64,000 nt of DNA from Batillaria attramentaria (lineage: Eukaryota; Mollusca; Gastropoda; Batillariidae). The stretch is taken from contig JACVVK020000388.1 of assembly GCA_018292915.2 (NCBI GenBank), positions 354,001 to 418,000 on the forward strand. The letters run 5' to 3'. The position numbers and the translations under genes were made by a program. Below the pieces are notes generated by a model. The model saw only the letters and a program-made list of their open reading frames with translations, had not been told where the DNA came from and searched no databases. Below are positions 12,736 to 25,001 of this stretch, in pieces (position 1 is the first letter of the stretch; every line of letters starts with the position of its first letter).

Positions 12736-13684
12736 AAAGAACATGATCGTGTAATACCATTTTCCCCATGACCGTCGGCTTCATTAAAGGTTAATCTCTT
12801 CCACTTTGTCTAGTCAGCTGCGCCGGCCTAATTAACCCTGTGGTGATATGACCATAAAGTTGTTGCGATATTAAAGACAAACAACATTCATGACAGAACA
12901 CTTGGCGTTCTCCAGCCTACAATGACAGCTGTTTAATTCCGACAAATACGGGGGTCCTCATCAGTAACAGTTTAAAGAGGAGAGAGAGAGAGAGTGGGGT
13001 GGGGTGGGGTGGGGGGCTCAGTCGCTGGAGTGGTGGGGGAGGGAGGAAAGGGGACGTTGTTCTGCGATTAATCCAGACAAACTGCTCAAACACTCGTTCG
13101 GAGGGCGTGGGGTGGGGTTGGGGGCCGGATGGGGAGATGTAAAAGAGTGAGAGTGATCACGAGGAGGGGAGGAGGAGGGGCCTGGGGGGGGGGGGGGGGA
13201 AGGGGGGGAGGGGGGAGGTGTGCTGTTAGGGAGGATGGAGACAGTGGCATCGTTTAATATAAAAATCACACCAGACGAGCTGGCAACAGTTGGAAGCGAG
13301 TGCTTCGCTATCTCTTCCTCTCTCTCTCTCGCTCTCGCCACACCACTCTCTCTGCCCTTTGTTGTCGTTAGCCACACTCTTGTCACTGACTTCATTATTG
13401 TGTGCCTCGCGTTAACTGCCTAATAGCATTTTTCAGTGATACACACACACACACATACACACAATCTGTTCAGTTTCTGACTGAGAGATATCGCTAACAG
13501 CCACATTGTGATCATTTGAACCGGGGACTAGACAGCAACAGCAGCTGTAGCCGCGTGGATGTTCCCATCTCAGACGTCAGTCCACGTGAAGCGGAAGGCT
13601 GGGTTTAGCGGTTCGAAATTAACTGATGCAGTCCGGAACAGAGTGTCACTCCGGTCCTCCTAGGCAAACCACGCCGCTACTGGC

Positions 13685-14060
13685 AGCCGAAAAGAAACTG
13701 ACAACACTGGAAAGACATCGACGACATAGAAGAAAAACCTGACTGACAAAACGGAAGAGACATTGAAAAGAGAAACTACCCGGCCGAACATCAAAAACAT
13801 CGAAAGAGAAAATGGCAACATAGATGAGAAACTGGCAACATAGAGACACCGAACTGGCAAATGTAGGAGAAAATGGCAACATGTGAGAGAAACTGACACC
13901 ACGGAAGAGAAACTGGCAACCTTGGAAAGAAACTGACAACAGTTGAAGAGAAACTGACAGCGTCGGAAAAACTGACACCATTTAAAAAAAAAAAAAGAAG
14001 AAGAAGAAACTGAGCATAGAAGAGAAACGAACAACAAAGAGAAACCCACAACGTTGGAGA
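13685..14060 (+). repeat. Degenerate ~22-bp minisatellite
   Basis: About 16 diverged units of the form AGAGAAACTGGCAACATNGG. Both strands have open frames of Gln/Phe/Ser/Cys repeats on the minus side, but unit length and indels are not frame-conserving, so coding is unlikely. Confidence 0.75.
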
Positions 14061-14331
14061 GAAACGAAGGATGAAACTGTGAAATGAAATTCCACAAGAC
14101 TTAAAAAGTGAACACTCATATGGGTCCAAATATGAAGTTTTATCACTGACACTGCTGGTTAAAATTTGCCTCCCTGATTGAAACGAGAGACAAGCAGTAT
14201 CTGAATGTTCACGACGGATTCTCAAGACTCCCCGCTCACACAAAGAAGCAACTGAACAGATCTTCATCAAGAAACTGGTAAGTGCCTGTGTTTAAAGATT
14301 ATATCAGCGAAAATGTCACAATACAGCGATG

Positions 14332-14581
<250 letters not shown>

Positions 14582-15240
14582 TAATGAATAATGAAACTTA
14601 ATTGTCCAACGGTTGAGGTAATTAACGTAAATTGTAGATTTTCGTGCCAGCCGTAGCTAATACTATTAACAAAAGTAATGAACATCAAAGAAAAGCGAAG
14701 CAAGTTAAAACAAGTACAGCAACAAAAAACAAAAACAACAAAAAAAAAAATCGCAGGAGAGAGAGAGAGAGTTTAATCATTTTGGTTGATTAAACCCACA
14801 CTATTTATATTAAACCCGATTTTGTTTGGAAACACCTGCAGAATACTCTAAATTAATATTTTTGACAACGGACCGTTTACATATAGTGCGAGGGGGGGGG
14901 GGGGAGCAGGCATGTAATGATAAACTAATGACCCTGAAACAGTCGTCCAATTATCCACATCTATTAACCTATCAAGGCAAAAGCACAGCTGGCTCAAAGC
15001 TCTCAGGCAGCAAGGTTCAAAAGAGCGGATTCTGAAATAAAAAGAGAATTAGCAATCTCTGTCTTTGTCTGTCTGTCTGTCTGGTTGTCTGTCTGTTTGC
15101 CTGTTTGTCTGTCTCTCTGTCCGGGCAAAACGTGAACATTAATTTTAACATAAAATCTTCGTCGTTGAACTCCGTGATGGGTGCATTCCTCTGTCCTTGA
15201 GACATAATTCATAATTTTATTGTATTATTGTTTTGTTTTT

Positions 15241-15251
15241 GCGCGCGCGCG

Positions 15252-15323
<72 letters not shown>
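15241..15323 (+). repeat. (GC)n(AC)n microsatellite
   Basis: GC repeat of 20 bases joined to AC repeats. A purine-pyrimidine alternation of this kind can adopt Z-DNA. Confidence 0.95.
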
Positions 15324-15326
<3 letters not shown>

Positions 15327-15328
15327 GC

Positions 15329-15502
15329 GGGTGGGTGGGTGTTTGGGAGTTTAACGTCCTTTTCCACCACATAAGGGTGATATCAAAGACGGGGCAATGA
15401 GAAAAAGGCCAGCACAAATATTTGGCCCCAGCCAGCGGGATTCGAACTCACGACCCGAGCATTGAGAGTCCAACGCTCTACCATTCGGCCACCCCAGCTC
15501 CC
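15329..15502 (-). mobile_element. tRNA-derived SINE (family A)
   Basis: Minus-strand copy with flanking CACACACAGAGGC on both sides (ending 15328 and starting 15503). Inserted into the CA tract next to the inverted duplication arm 15515-15960. Confidence 0.9.
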
Positions 15503-15514
15503 CACACACAGAGG

Positions 15515-15533
15515 CAAAGTGTGCATCCTTCTC

Positions 15534-15565
<32 letters not shown>

Positions 15566-15960
15566 CGTATTTTCGAAGACAAGAGGAAGCACTGTGGTAT
15601 GGTTGTGTCTTTCTTTCAGGATCAGACAGTAATGGACTTTGCCAGCAGAACGGACATCACACTTCAGACCGGCAACAGACTGGACAGAAACCAAGTCAGA
15701 GACGCCAAACGTCCCAGAAATAGGTAAATTACAATATGAATGGAGCACAAATATTCGTCTTTAGCGAATAGCTTTAGATACTCAACACTCCCCCCCCCCC
15801 TCCCTCTGCCCCCCCCCCCAAATAACAACAACAACAACAACAACAACAAAAGAAAACAACAACAACAACTGAGTACTTTTGGGGAATAAAGTACCTGCGT
15901 TAGGTTGCTTTAACTTTTCTTCCTCTTGTTCTTCTTCTGATAATTGGTTTGTTGTTGTTT
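15515..15960 (-). repeat. 440-bp inverted duplication, arm 2
   Basis: Partner of 1545-1990. A SINE copy (15329-15502) is inserted in the CA tract beside it and is absent from arm 1, so the SINE came after the duplication. Confidence 0.8.
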
Positions 15961-16224
15961 TTGCTTTTGGTTTGTTGTTGTTGTTGCCTGTTATTTTGTT
16001 TTTGTTTATTTATTTCTTTGGTCCCATGCCCGTTGCCGGTGAGGGAAATTTGGATTGCCCCCACTGGGGGCAAGCGAGTAAGTGGTAAGTGCGGGAGAGT
16101 GAACAGTGCCACCCATTATTTTCCTTGTTCATGCGTGGAATCATTTCCGGTGCGATATGTAGCTGAAATTCCTTCTGTGTGGCACAATATTGTGATTTAA
16201 TTATTTGTATGATCAAGTTATTAT

Positions 16225-16256
<32 letters not shown>

Positions 16257-16346
16257 TCTTCTCATCCTCCATCTCCATTATTATTACTCAGTGTCGTCAT
16301 CATCACTATTAATATTTCATTCATTCATTATTATTATTATTCACAG

Positions 16347-16470
16347 GACAACATTCAGCCCATATCAGTTGGAGGAACTGGAAAAGGCTTTCCGTAGGGC
16401 GCCATATCCGGATGTGGTCACGAGGGAAGAACTGGCGCAGCGATTGGCTCTTCACGAGTCACGTGTTCAG
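16347..16470 (+). CDS. Homeobox exon: homeodomain residues 5-46
   Basis: The acceptor is a TTATTCACAG tract after a (TTA)n run, and the donor is CAG|GTAAGA. The exon carries the third base of an Arg codon and then 41 codons. It encodes helix 1 ([11 protein letters not shown]), the loop and helix 2 ([10 protein letters not shown]), ending S-R-V-Q, the usual PRD-class exon boundary. The alignment to the 60-residue homeodomain has no insertion. Confidence 0.93.
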
Positions 16471-17206
16471 GTAAGAACGGGGTATCCTTCAAATCATGTC
16501 AGCCGTGCGTTGCCGAAACATGCCAACACTACCGTATAAGTATCAATGAACTTATCCTTTTTCAAGTTAGGCTATTTCATCAATGCAAAGTATTGTCCCC
16601 CCCCCCCCCACACACACACCTCCCCCTCCCCCCTCCTCCCCCTCCCCCCCCCCAACACATCATCCCCACCGCCCTCTTTCGCGTCACGCCTATTCCTGAA
16701 GTCTAAAATTAATGTTGAAACTAGTAGCCCAAGCATCCGGGAAAAACATTGGTCAGGGTCATGGGAGATTCCCTGGCCTCAAGCGTGTCCTGCTGAAAAT
16801 CCTTATTTCCTTATTTCGTGGTTGTTTTGTTGTTGCTGTTGTTGTTGTTGTTTTGTTTTTTGGGTTTGTTTTTGTTGTTGTTGTTGTTGTTTTTGTTGTT
16901 TTGTTTTTGTTGTTTACTTGTTAGTGTTTTTTTTTTTACTTGCCTTTTTTGTTTGGGGTGTGTGGAGGTGTTGTTTTTGTTGTTTGTTTGTGCTGTTGTT
17001 TTTGTGGTTTGTTTGTATGTTCGTTGGTTTGATAGTATATGTTTGTTTGTTTGTTTGTTTGTTTGTTTGTTGTTTGTTTGGGGAGTTGTTTGGTTTGTTT
17101 TGGTTTTTGTTGTTTTTGTTGTTGTTGTTTTTTGTGGGGGTTTTTTCAGGGGGCGGGGGGGAGGGGAGGGGTAACCAGAAAATTTGCTTATTTACAAGTT
17201 ACTAGA

Positions 17207-17243
<37 letters not shown>

Positions 17244-18270
17244 CTCTACAACTCTATCCAGCTCCACCCTGTCAAAATTAGTCATCAGCAGTAAATGAGA
17301 GACATTCAGCGAGTCAGCGTGCACGCGGGGATGCTCTTTCGGACTGTCTGTCTAATCTTCATTAATTGAGGGTAATTTTCCTCCAAAATCGTCCACCGGC
17401 ATGTGGAGCGACCGTAGTTTCCGTGACCGCTGAGCGCGCCATAGTTTCAGCGAAATGTCGGCAGAAGGCCCCAGATGGGCCTCCCAATAATAACGATGAT
17501 TAGAATATTTGCTGGGTGATATCATCACACAACACGCATTTCTGCTAGACTATGAGATATATCATTGGCTGAGTAAATGCGAGCAGAGCACGGCTTAGAG
17601 GGTCGTTTGACTGAGGGTGCAGTCACACGTGCAAAATTTGACTCGCAGAGGAGAATTTTACTGAATCACTACCCCTACCTCTGCTCCCCCCCTCCCTGAA
17701 ATCCCCCCCTACCCCCTGTCCCTCCTCCTTTTCTGTTTGTTTCGGATCATGCGACGTCAGTGTTATTTAAGACTAGCAGATGTACCCGGCTTTGCCGAAT
17801 TCGGTAATAGGAGATAACAACTACTCTCGAACGCCCCTATGAGGTGGAAAAGGACGTTAAACCCCCAAACACCCAAACACCCACTACTCTCGAACGCGTA
17901 GTCGCCGAACCGAACAATGGAGTTACATACCGTGGAATAGTAACCTGTGGGATTGTAGAAAGTGCTTTGAAAATAAATGGAAAAGGTGGATAAAGTTTCT
18001 GAGACTTTTTTTCTCCAACAGATTTTTTTCTGGAGTCTCCTAGAGTACAGCCACCAATTTTGGTCGCGATGTGAGAAATCTAAATTAGGTCTTATGGCAA
18101 ACAGATAGACAGACAGACATTGTTCATTCACATGTTTAGATGACGATGCTGGCAAACGGTGCATTTGAAAGTGTCTCCTTTTGGCAAAAAGCAAAGGTGC
18201 GCGCATGTGTGTATGTGTATGGGGGGTCTGTCAGTGTGTGCATGTGTGTGTGTGTGTGCCTGGTCTATAG

Positions 18271-18336
<66 letters not shown>

Positions 18337-18908
18337 ACGCATATGTTGGATGGGATCTTCATCTGTACTTCTGCCGAGAGAAGCTGTTTAAAATCTCAAC
18401 TTTAATGGGACTGAGATCACCACAGCCTCTTTTGAGTTGGACTTTCTAAACTACAACACTCTTGAGAAGCGCTTTGTGCGACCTTCCAGCCTTTATACTT
18501 CTTTTTTTTTTTACTGCAATAAGTGTTCCCGTGCACTGACTCGTTTGTTGCTGTTGTTGTTCAACTGCATCCACGAAGGAGTCGGAAGTTTTGAAAGTTA
18601 CCGCCCCTTACCCGAAGCTTCTGTCTTCGGGAACTGTCCCTTTAAGTTTAGCCCAATGACGTGTTACAATTTTGCCCCTCATTTTATTGAGGAAAAGCAC
18701 ACGCCCTGCCTCTAGCTGTACGCGACCTTTGCATCATTTCCAGCATGACATATCAACTAGCAGACAAGCACCATTGAATATAACAATTTTATTGTTGTCC
18801 CCGCAAAATCGGAGTTGGTGGTAGGAAGGATATGGAGAGGTGGAGGGGGTAGGGTGTGTGTGTGTGTGTGTGGGAGGGGGGGGGTAGAGGGGGAAAAATC
18901 TTTTTCTG

Positions 18909-18964
<56 letters not shown>

Positions 18965-19075
18965 GCGCGCGCGCGTGCGTGCGTACGTGCGTGTGTGTTA
19001 AGACAAAAGAAAGCATCAAACTAGTAGGATCGACAAGTGGGCATACTGTTCTTTGTTTTGTTTAGTTGTTGGTTG

Positions 19076-19143
<68 letters not shown>

Positions 19144-19679
19144 CAACAGTGAAAACTGCCGTCTCGTTGAACGAAAGTTCAAACTGACTTCTCAGTTTGC
19201 CGGCTACTGTTTACTGTGAGACCTTATCAACTATGAATGTACAGTATATATACATGATATATACATGTCACTATTATTTGTGTATATATATACGCCTTTC
19301 TAATGGTCTGTACTGAGTTGCATACTTTTTAAGTTCATGTTCTCTTTGTCCATTGAAGATAAAATCAACAACCATTCTGGAATATATTTTTTACTCTGTA
19401 CACACTGTTTGTCAACAGGTTTGGTTTCAAAACCGAAGGGCGAAATGGCGAAAAGGTCTTGCACCAAAAGTTGACTTACCGACAGTTCCAGAGGGTATGT
19501 TTTCTCTTGAAAAATGAAGTTAGGAGGTGTTCAGGAAAACTAAAACGCTAGCTTGTCGTTTCCAACAGTTTGCATTCGCTGTCAGTGTTCATTCTGCGCC
19601 GTCGAAGTATTTATGTACGGAATGCTGTGATGATTTGGGACTGTGTTTAGGACTGATTTATGTGACGGACTATATGTAC

Positions 19680-19773
<94 letters not shown>

Positions 19774-20391
19774 GATTTGCTGTGATAGATGTGATGTTTG
19801 CAAGTTAATTATTACTTTGGGTTTAGTTAAGTTATTGCACATGGCCAAAAAATTATTAGCCTAAGAATCTTTATTTTTGTTCGAGCTGTGAGCCCAAAAG
19901 CGATTTTCCATTTTATAATTTTCTATTTTATATATGTTATTTAATGGACAGTAAAGTATTTTTGAATTGAATTGAATGACACCTGCATATCACATGTCAT
20001 AATAATATATAGGATATGTTTACAATACATGTGTTACATTGATGTCTGGTATTTATTTGTTGCAGTGTCCCAAGACAAGGGATGTAACTCGGGACTATTA
20101 AGAGCTGGCTCCACTGCGCAAGCGCTTCAGATCATGTCGGCAATGAGAAGCTCCTTGACTGATTTGGACACGCATCGCATGCGCTCAGGTATCACAATTT
20201 GTATTTTGTTGATATTCGTTTTTACCTTTTTTTTCTTCTTTTTTTTTCTTCTTCTTTTTGCTGTAGAACAGATACATCTAACCTGACGAAAACACCGTCT
20301 TTCCAACACTGTTCCATCATTCTAATAATTTCAGCGGGTCACATCCAGCATAGTACATGACATAGACTGTACCAAAGTGTTTGCGCACCAT

Positions 20392-20476
<85 letters not shown>

Positions 20477-21518
20477 CTTGGTCATTCGCAGCGGCTGTCT
20501 ATATTCCCTCAAGCAGGGCTTTGCCGGCCCCCGACTAAGACACACATCATTATGAAGACGGATTTTTGTTTTTTGTTTTTGTTTTTATTGTCCCTTTCCG
20601 GAAATTTGGGCTGCTTCCCCCAAGGGAAGCGCGTCGCCGCGGTGCAGCGCCACCCAATACCTATCCTTTTTTTTTCCTATCCCTCCCCTTTTTTTTTCCT
20701 TTTTTTTTTACAATTTTGCAATTTTGCAAATGGAATTTAGTTCCTTAGATAACTCGATTACATCCCCTAAATCCAGCGGTATTCCTGTTTCAGTGGTGGA
20801 CAGCAGAAACCGACTGACCTCTCCCTACTCCGTCTTCGGTCTTCCAGCTCCTCCTGCTCCTAGCCCGAACAGCCTCACGCATGCCAGAGAGACACCCTCA
20901 TCGTCCGACCCCCTCGGCAGCCCCACCCTCCGGCCCCCCGTCACCTCCTCTTGGTCGCCACTACCCCCTAGTTGCCTCTGGTACCCGCCCAACCTCTTCG
21001 CTGGTGTGGGCTTTCCCGGTTGGAACATTCCAATGCCGCCTGCAGGGGGGTTCAGCCTTTCGGACTCGTCTGCTCCTTCTGCATTCAAAGTTTATGAGTC
21101 CTGTTCCTCCCCCTCCTCATCTTCTCGCAGTGGAGCTTTGCTTGATCTGGCGAGGTACCAGGCCAAAATGGCGGAACTGAAGGCTTTCGAGTGCGGGATT
21201 TCTGACGTCAAGCCCCCGCCACCGCCACCCTACAGCGGCGCTAAAGTTTGCAGTGACGTATACGCGTGCGATGACGTCAAAGCTAAGGCCGATACTAAGA
21301 ACTACGACGACGCGAAGTCAGCCGACGGTGACGGAAAACTGATCGTCCGTGACCTTGAACCTGCAGACCCCAGGCAGTTTCAGTCTAGACCCGCTGAAGT
21401 CAGCTACCCTTCCGGCAGACCTACAGACGGCGGACCAGGGCCGTTGTTCGCGAATGACGCAGACGGCGACTGTGATGAGGTCATTAACGTCTGTGACGTC
21501 AGCACGCCGTATCGGTAG
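16347..21518 (+). CDS. PRD-class (Q50) homeobox transcription factor, repo-like, 5' part missing
   Basis: Nuclear DNA-binding regulator built from four exons: 16347-16470, 19419-19494, 20066-20188 and 20749-21518 (TAG stop). All junctions have GT/AG ends and the phases join (start phase 2, then 0, 1, 1). Exons 1-2 encode homeodomain residues 5-60 without a gap: F8, L16, F20, then W48, F49, Q50, N51 and R53. Gln50 and the intron between residues 46 and 47 are typical of the PRD/paired-like class. The helix 2 region ([13 protein letters not shown]) is, from memory, closest to the repo (reversed polarity) group. The first visible codon, Arg5, is split by the intron, so an upstream exon with the start codon and N-terminus must exist. 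I could not identify it in the 16 kb upstream. No paired domain is visible. The C-terminal 255 residues are rich in Ser, Pro and Asp, with a Pro run near 21220. Identity as a homeobox gene is certain; the subfamily is inference. Confidence 0.93.
17832..17882 (+). mobile_element. SINE tail fragment (family A)
   Basis: CCCTATGAGGTGGAAAAGG then ACGTTAAACCCCCAAACACCC is the last 50 bp of the SINE family, in the first visible homeobox intron. Confidence 0.75.
18211..18336 (+). repeat. (TG)n microsatellite, homeobox intron
   Basis: TG repeats with a GCCTGGTCTATAGAAG interruption similar to ones at 28661-28725. Confidence 0.93.
18855..19141 (+). repeat. Cluster of (TG)n and (GC)n microsatellites, homeobox intron
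   Basis: TG arrays at 18855-18871, 18911-18960 (ending in a GCGC/GTGC stretch to 18998) and 19074-19141. They end about 280 bp before the recognition-helix exon. Confidence 0.93.
19419..19494 (+). CDS. Homeobox exon: recognition helix
   Basis: The acceptor is TTTGTCAACAG and the donor is GAGG|GTATGT. The exon starts [12 protein letters not shown], the third helix, with Gln at position 50 and Asn at 51 (base contacts). It then runs 13 residues past the homeodomain and ends in phase 1. Confidence 0.93.
19682..19769 (+). repeat. (TG)n microsatellite, homeobox intron
   Basis: Uninterrupted TG repeat within the 570-bp intron between the second and third visible exons. Confidence 0.97.
20066..20188 (+). 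CDS. Homeobox exon 3, linker after the homeodomain
   Basis: Acceptor ATTTATTTGTTGCAG and donor CAG|GTATCA. It enters in phase 1 (G+TG gives Val) and leaves in phase 1, with no stop. The 40 residues contain no recognised domain. Matching phases on both sides and good splice sites support it as a real exon. Confidence 0.8.
20395..20475 (+). repeat. (TG)n microsatellite, homeobox intron
   Basis: Uninterrupted TG repeat in the last intron. Confidence 0.97.
20749..21518 (+). CDS. Homeobox last coding exon, Ser/Pro-rich tail
   Basis: The chosen acceptor (TTCCTTAG at 20741-20748) is the one that fits phase 1; the AG eight bases upstream would shift the frame. It encodes about 255 residues to a TAG stop. 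The content is Ser/Pro-rich (SPYSVFGLP and PAPPAPS-like segments), a run of Pro around 21215-21230, then an acidic Asp-rich tail. A segment near 21130-21185 ([14 protein letters not shown]) sits where PRD proteins often carry an OAR motif, but the match is too weak to call. GC content is much higher than in the flanking introns. Confidence 0.85.
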
Positions 21519-21577
21519 CTTCATTGCTGGATACATATTTCAAATCTCATTTAGTCTACGGGCGGCCGCGTGTATAC

Positions 21578-21580
<3 letters not shown>

Positions 21581-21637
<57 letters not shown>
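21581..21637 (+). repeat. (GA)n microsatellite
   Basis: GA repeat 60 bp after the homeobox stop codon, probably in the 3' UTR. Confidence 0.95.
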
Positions 21638-21639
<2 letters not shown>

Positions 21640-21640
21640 T

Positions 21641-21785
21641 TGGTTGGTGGTTGGTGTTTAAGGGTTTAACGTCCTTTTCCACCACATATGATTTCAACTG
21701 AACACCGGCGGGCAACGAGAACAGGGCCAGCAGAAATATTTAGTGCCAGCCGGGATTCAAACTCACGACCCGAGCATGTAAAGTC
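21641..21785 (-). mobile_element. Degraded SINE (family A)
   Basis: Recognisable by GTTTAACGTCCTTTTCCACCACAT and a B-box region (GGGATTCAAACTCACGACC), with gaps in the middle and a head cut off by a GA tract. Located just after the homeobox coding end. Confidence 0.75.
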
Positions 21786-22645
21786 CCGAGAGAGAGAGAG
21801 AGAGAGAGCTTTGTCGCCAATTCAATGCATTTGAACAAGGAGAACGTAACTCGAAAGGATAGCACTTGTATCCAGATAACTGGATTGCTTCCCATTACCA
21901 AGACGGAATCCTTGTTAGATATTGGGTGAACGTTGAAGGACAGTCGTTGTTGTAGCTGCAGTTTTAAGCAGCTCCTGTCAGTGGTTAACCGAACAGTTGA
22001 TTATACTTTTTGTACTTTGTGCCTTTCCACAAATGCCTTTCTTTCTATTTATAACATAACAATGTCTTAATTGAAAAGACATCTCTTCTGCAGATTCCTT
22101 TCAATTTAAAATGTATTATAAAGTTGTTCCATTTTTTTTTTCTCACGATTTCTATATTTTCTTGTGGATGGTGTTGGACTTGTGGGTCCTAGTAGCCGTT
22201 ACTAGGCGTTCGGCTCGACATCGGTATGGTCTCTAATACTGTATTGGTTATTCGTGTATCTCTGGTTTACTCACCTTACTGCCTTTATTGACTATGTGAC
22301 GTTTTTTTTGATTGGAAGATTGCTAGACAGTCTTCTGTCATTTTGTGTTTTTGTTGTCTTACTGGTACATGAATGACTTTCCTTTATGGGTCATCAGTAA
22401 TTTTCTGCACATGTTCGAGACGTGTTTTTACCTAATTTTACATCTGAACAAATTTTAAAAGCCGGGATTGTGCAATACATCAGGATGTAAGGTTTATTGG
22501 AGTACGGCCAGACCATACTTCTAGTTCTATAGGTATACGCATGCATTCTGTCTTTAAATGGTGCAACACAAAATCTACTTTACATTTGCTATTAGAATTT
22601 AGACCATAATGTGGTTTGAAAATGATAATGACTGAAATAATTGGA

Positions 22646-22651
22646 AATAAA
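22646..22651 (+). promoter_or_regulatory. Possible polyadenylation signal AATAAA after the homeobox gene
   Basis: A canonical AATAAA lies 1.1 kb after the TAG stop on the coding strand. It would imply a long 3' UTR that includes the GA tract and a degraded SINE. No transcript evidence exists here. Confidence 0.3.
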
Positions 22652-23034
22652 GATGAAACCAATAGGAATTTGAGTTAACTTTATTTTCAGCTCAAACCTT
22701 TTGCTTGCTGTAAACGTTTGCATGTAACATGAATTTGTGCGTGCGTGCGTGCGTGCGTGCGTGCGTGTGTGCGTGCGTGTAGCAGTACTAGATGGTTGTC
22801 CTCTATACATTACGCGAACAGCGATTGACTCCCGTCCATCCGTGCGTCCAGCGGACGTGACCAACACACGCCGCAAGATCTTTTAGAATATTGATGCAGT
22901 TTCATGTTTTGCTCGGGCAAAAAAATGCAAAACAACAACAATCATTTCACAGTGACAGACAAGTTACACGGTCAGGTTCAGTTTTCCCTGCCGTGCAATA
23001 ATGATAATAACAAAAATTAATAATAATAATACAT

Positions 23035-23072
<38 letters not shown>

Positions 23073-23174
23073 TAAGAAGAAGAATGATGATGATGTAGAT
23101 GATGATAATAATAATAATAAATTCCTTTGTGATACGTTTGTTGTCATGTATTCGATACTGACACTTCGTAATGT

Positions 23175-24950
23175 TCACTTGGCCGAGATTCTCCATGGAA
23201 TCTCGAAATCAAGAGCGTGGGTATCTGTTACTTTTTTCCCTCTCCCGAACACTGCGTCAGGATATTTTTCATATCCGAACGCTTCAAAATCATCTGCGTA
23301 TATTTCCAGGTATTTACGCAACTCGTCCAGCGGAACAGTTCTGAAAGCTTCCACAAATGCCTGTTCTTTCTGTCTTCTTAATGCTTTTTTATCCGTTGAT
23401 TTAGCGTGCGCTTTGAAGGCCGCTTGTGAAAACTGATTCGCCGACATTCCAGAGATATCCTGGTCCGGAAAAGGGTAATCTATGGCGTTGGAGACCAGCC
23501 CTCGAATCTGCAGTTTTCGCCATATTCGTCGTCCCATTTCTTGAGATGAAATACACTTCAATATCGACGTTTTCCACCCGAAAGGACTTTCTACCGAATC
23601 CACAATGGCGTCGATTTTTGTTTCGTGTGATAAACTGACGTTTCGGTGGAATGTGACGTTGAGTAATGATGTCGTGAAGTTCAGGTCATTTGCGAAGGTT
23701 TCCATGTGACCGATGACGTCATACTCGTCAGTGCACGGGTCACAGTTACCTACCATTGGAATCACGTGATTGTCCGTCGTGAACAAACGGTCGTTGATCA
23801 GACGGATGAACTGCCTGAAAGTGACGTGATGTCCACATTGCGCATGCTCAGCAGTGACGTTATCAAGCGTCATGGCGGGTTTGCCCCACTTTCTCCAGTA
23901 CGTTGGATTTGGCGCTAAAAGTTTGTCGACGTAGGCGGAAAACACTCTAGAAAATGGTTCCCTCACAAACAAAGCATTGATAACCCGCCCTGGCTCCTTG
24001 AAGGATGTGTTATTAGTAGGTTTTTCACATCGCGTTTTGTCAGCGTCTTTCAGTGGGATGGTGAATGGTGACTCTAACACATTTGTCGAACCTTGTCTGT
24101 TGAGAACTCTGTAAAAACGGTTCCAGAACGTTGAACCGACTTTCGCGATGGGACAAAACTTGAAATGGCGACGGAACGAAACGAGTTGACAGTTCTTGTA
24201 CAGTAGAACCTCTTTTGGGTGGCCACCCCTTTGGGAGACCACCTGCCTGTGCAGACCAATGTTACAATGATACTGGGTTGCACTTCTTCACTGTCTGAAG
24301 CTTCTTTTGGGTGACCACCTCTGTTTTAAGACCACTCTTGTCTGGCCAGAGGGTGGTCGCCCAAAAGAGGTTGTACTGTATTTGTAGCGCCGCGAGGAGT
24401 TCCCTTTGTTGGAAATAAGCTTGGTCTGTGATTTCTTCCCCTGGCAAAATTTGTCTCTCTGGGAAATTCTTGCCGCCATGCGACTTCTGTCACTCTCGAT
24501 TTTGGTCTCCTGCTTTGTGAAGCGAATTGGGGTATTGTGACCTTTCGCCTCAATGGGGTTTATCCTGCCGTAAGAAAAAGAAAGAAGATACACTTAAAAA
24601 AAAAAAATATATATATATATATATATCTTTAATCTTTGATGACTGTACATTATTTTTTATCTTTTTCTAAAAATATGTGATGGAACATTATGTGAGGCCA
24701 AAGAAAATTTTCTGTTTTAGGTTCTCTCTTAAACATACAATAATGTATTTTGAATTGAATTGAATTTTGAATTGAATGCAGATAACAAGTCAGTCCCTAC
24801 AGTATCCTAGGAAACCCAGTTTTCAGATTTATGTGTATCAGTTTTGCTGACCGGCATTTTTGACCTACATATGCCAATTGAAATGGAATTATATTGGCAA
24901 TAGTAAACAGTAAATTAATAATGATAATAATAATAACACCACCGGCCACC

Positions 24951-25001
<51 letters not shown>

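Larger units (their letters stand above)
16471..20748 (+). other. Introns of the homeobox gene
   Basis: Three introns: 16471-19418, 19495-20065 and 20189-20748. The first holds T/G-rich (TTG)n and (TTTG)n sequence (16810-17150), a GA tract (17207-17243), a 50-bp SINE tail (17832-17882) and TG arrays. A less repetitive stretch at 17290-17760 has several ATTA cores (for example near 17360 and 17500) and could be regulatory, which is a guess. The third intron has a C/T-rich 3' half and a copy of a short dispersed repeat (20570-20660) also seen at 16017-16115. Confidence 0.6.
21519..23174. other. Intergenic or 3' UTR region between homeobox and sulfotransferase genes
   Basis: Holds a (GA)n tract (21581-21637), a degraded SINE copy (21641-21785), unrecognised AT-rich DNA, a (GTGC)n tract (22738-22780) and (ATA)n stretches (22998-23120). 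The two genes converge here. Confidence 0.6.

Noticed and set aside
13646..14270. Three overlapping minus-strand frames of 110-160 codons
   Set aside because: They translate the 22-bp minisatellite; units do not conserve frame.
21120..21190. OAR motif in the homeobox tail
   Set aside because: The segment [14 protein letters not shown] has the right place but too few matching residues.
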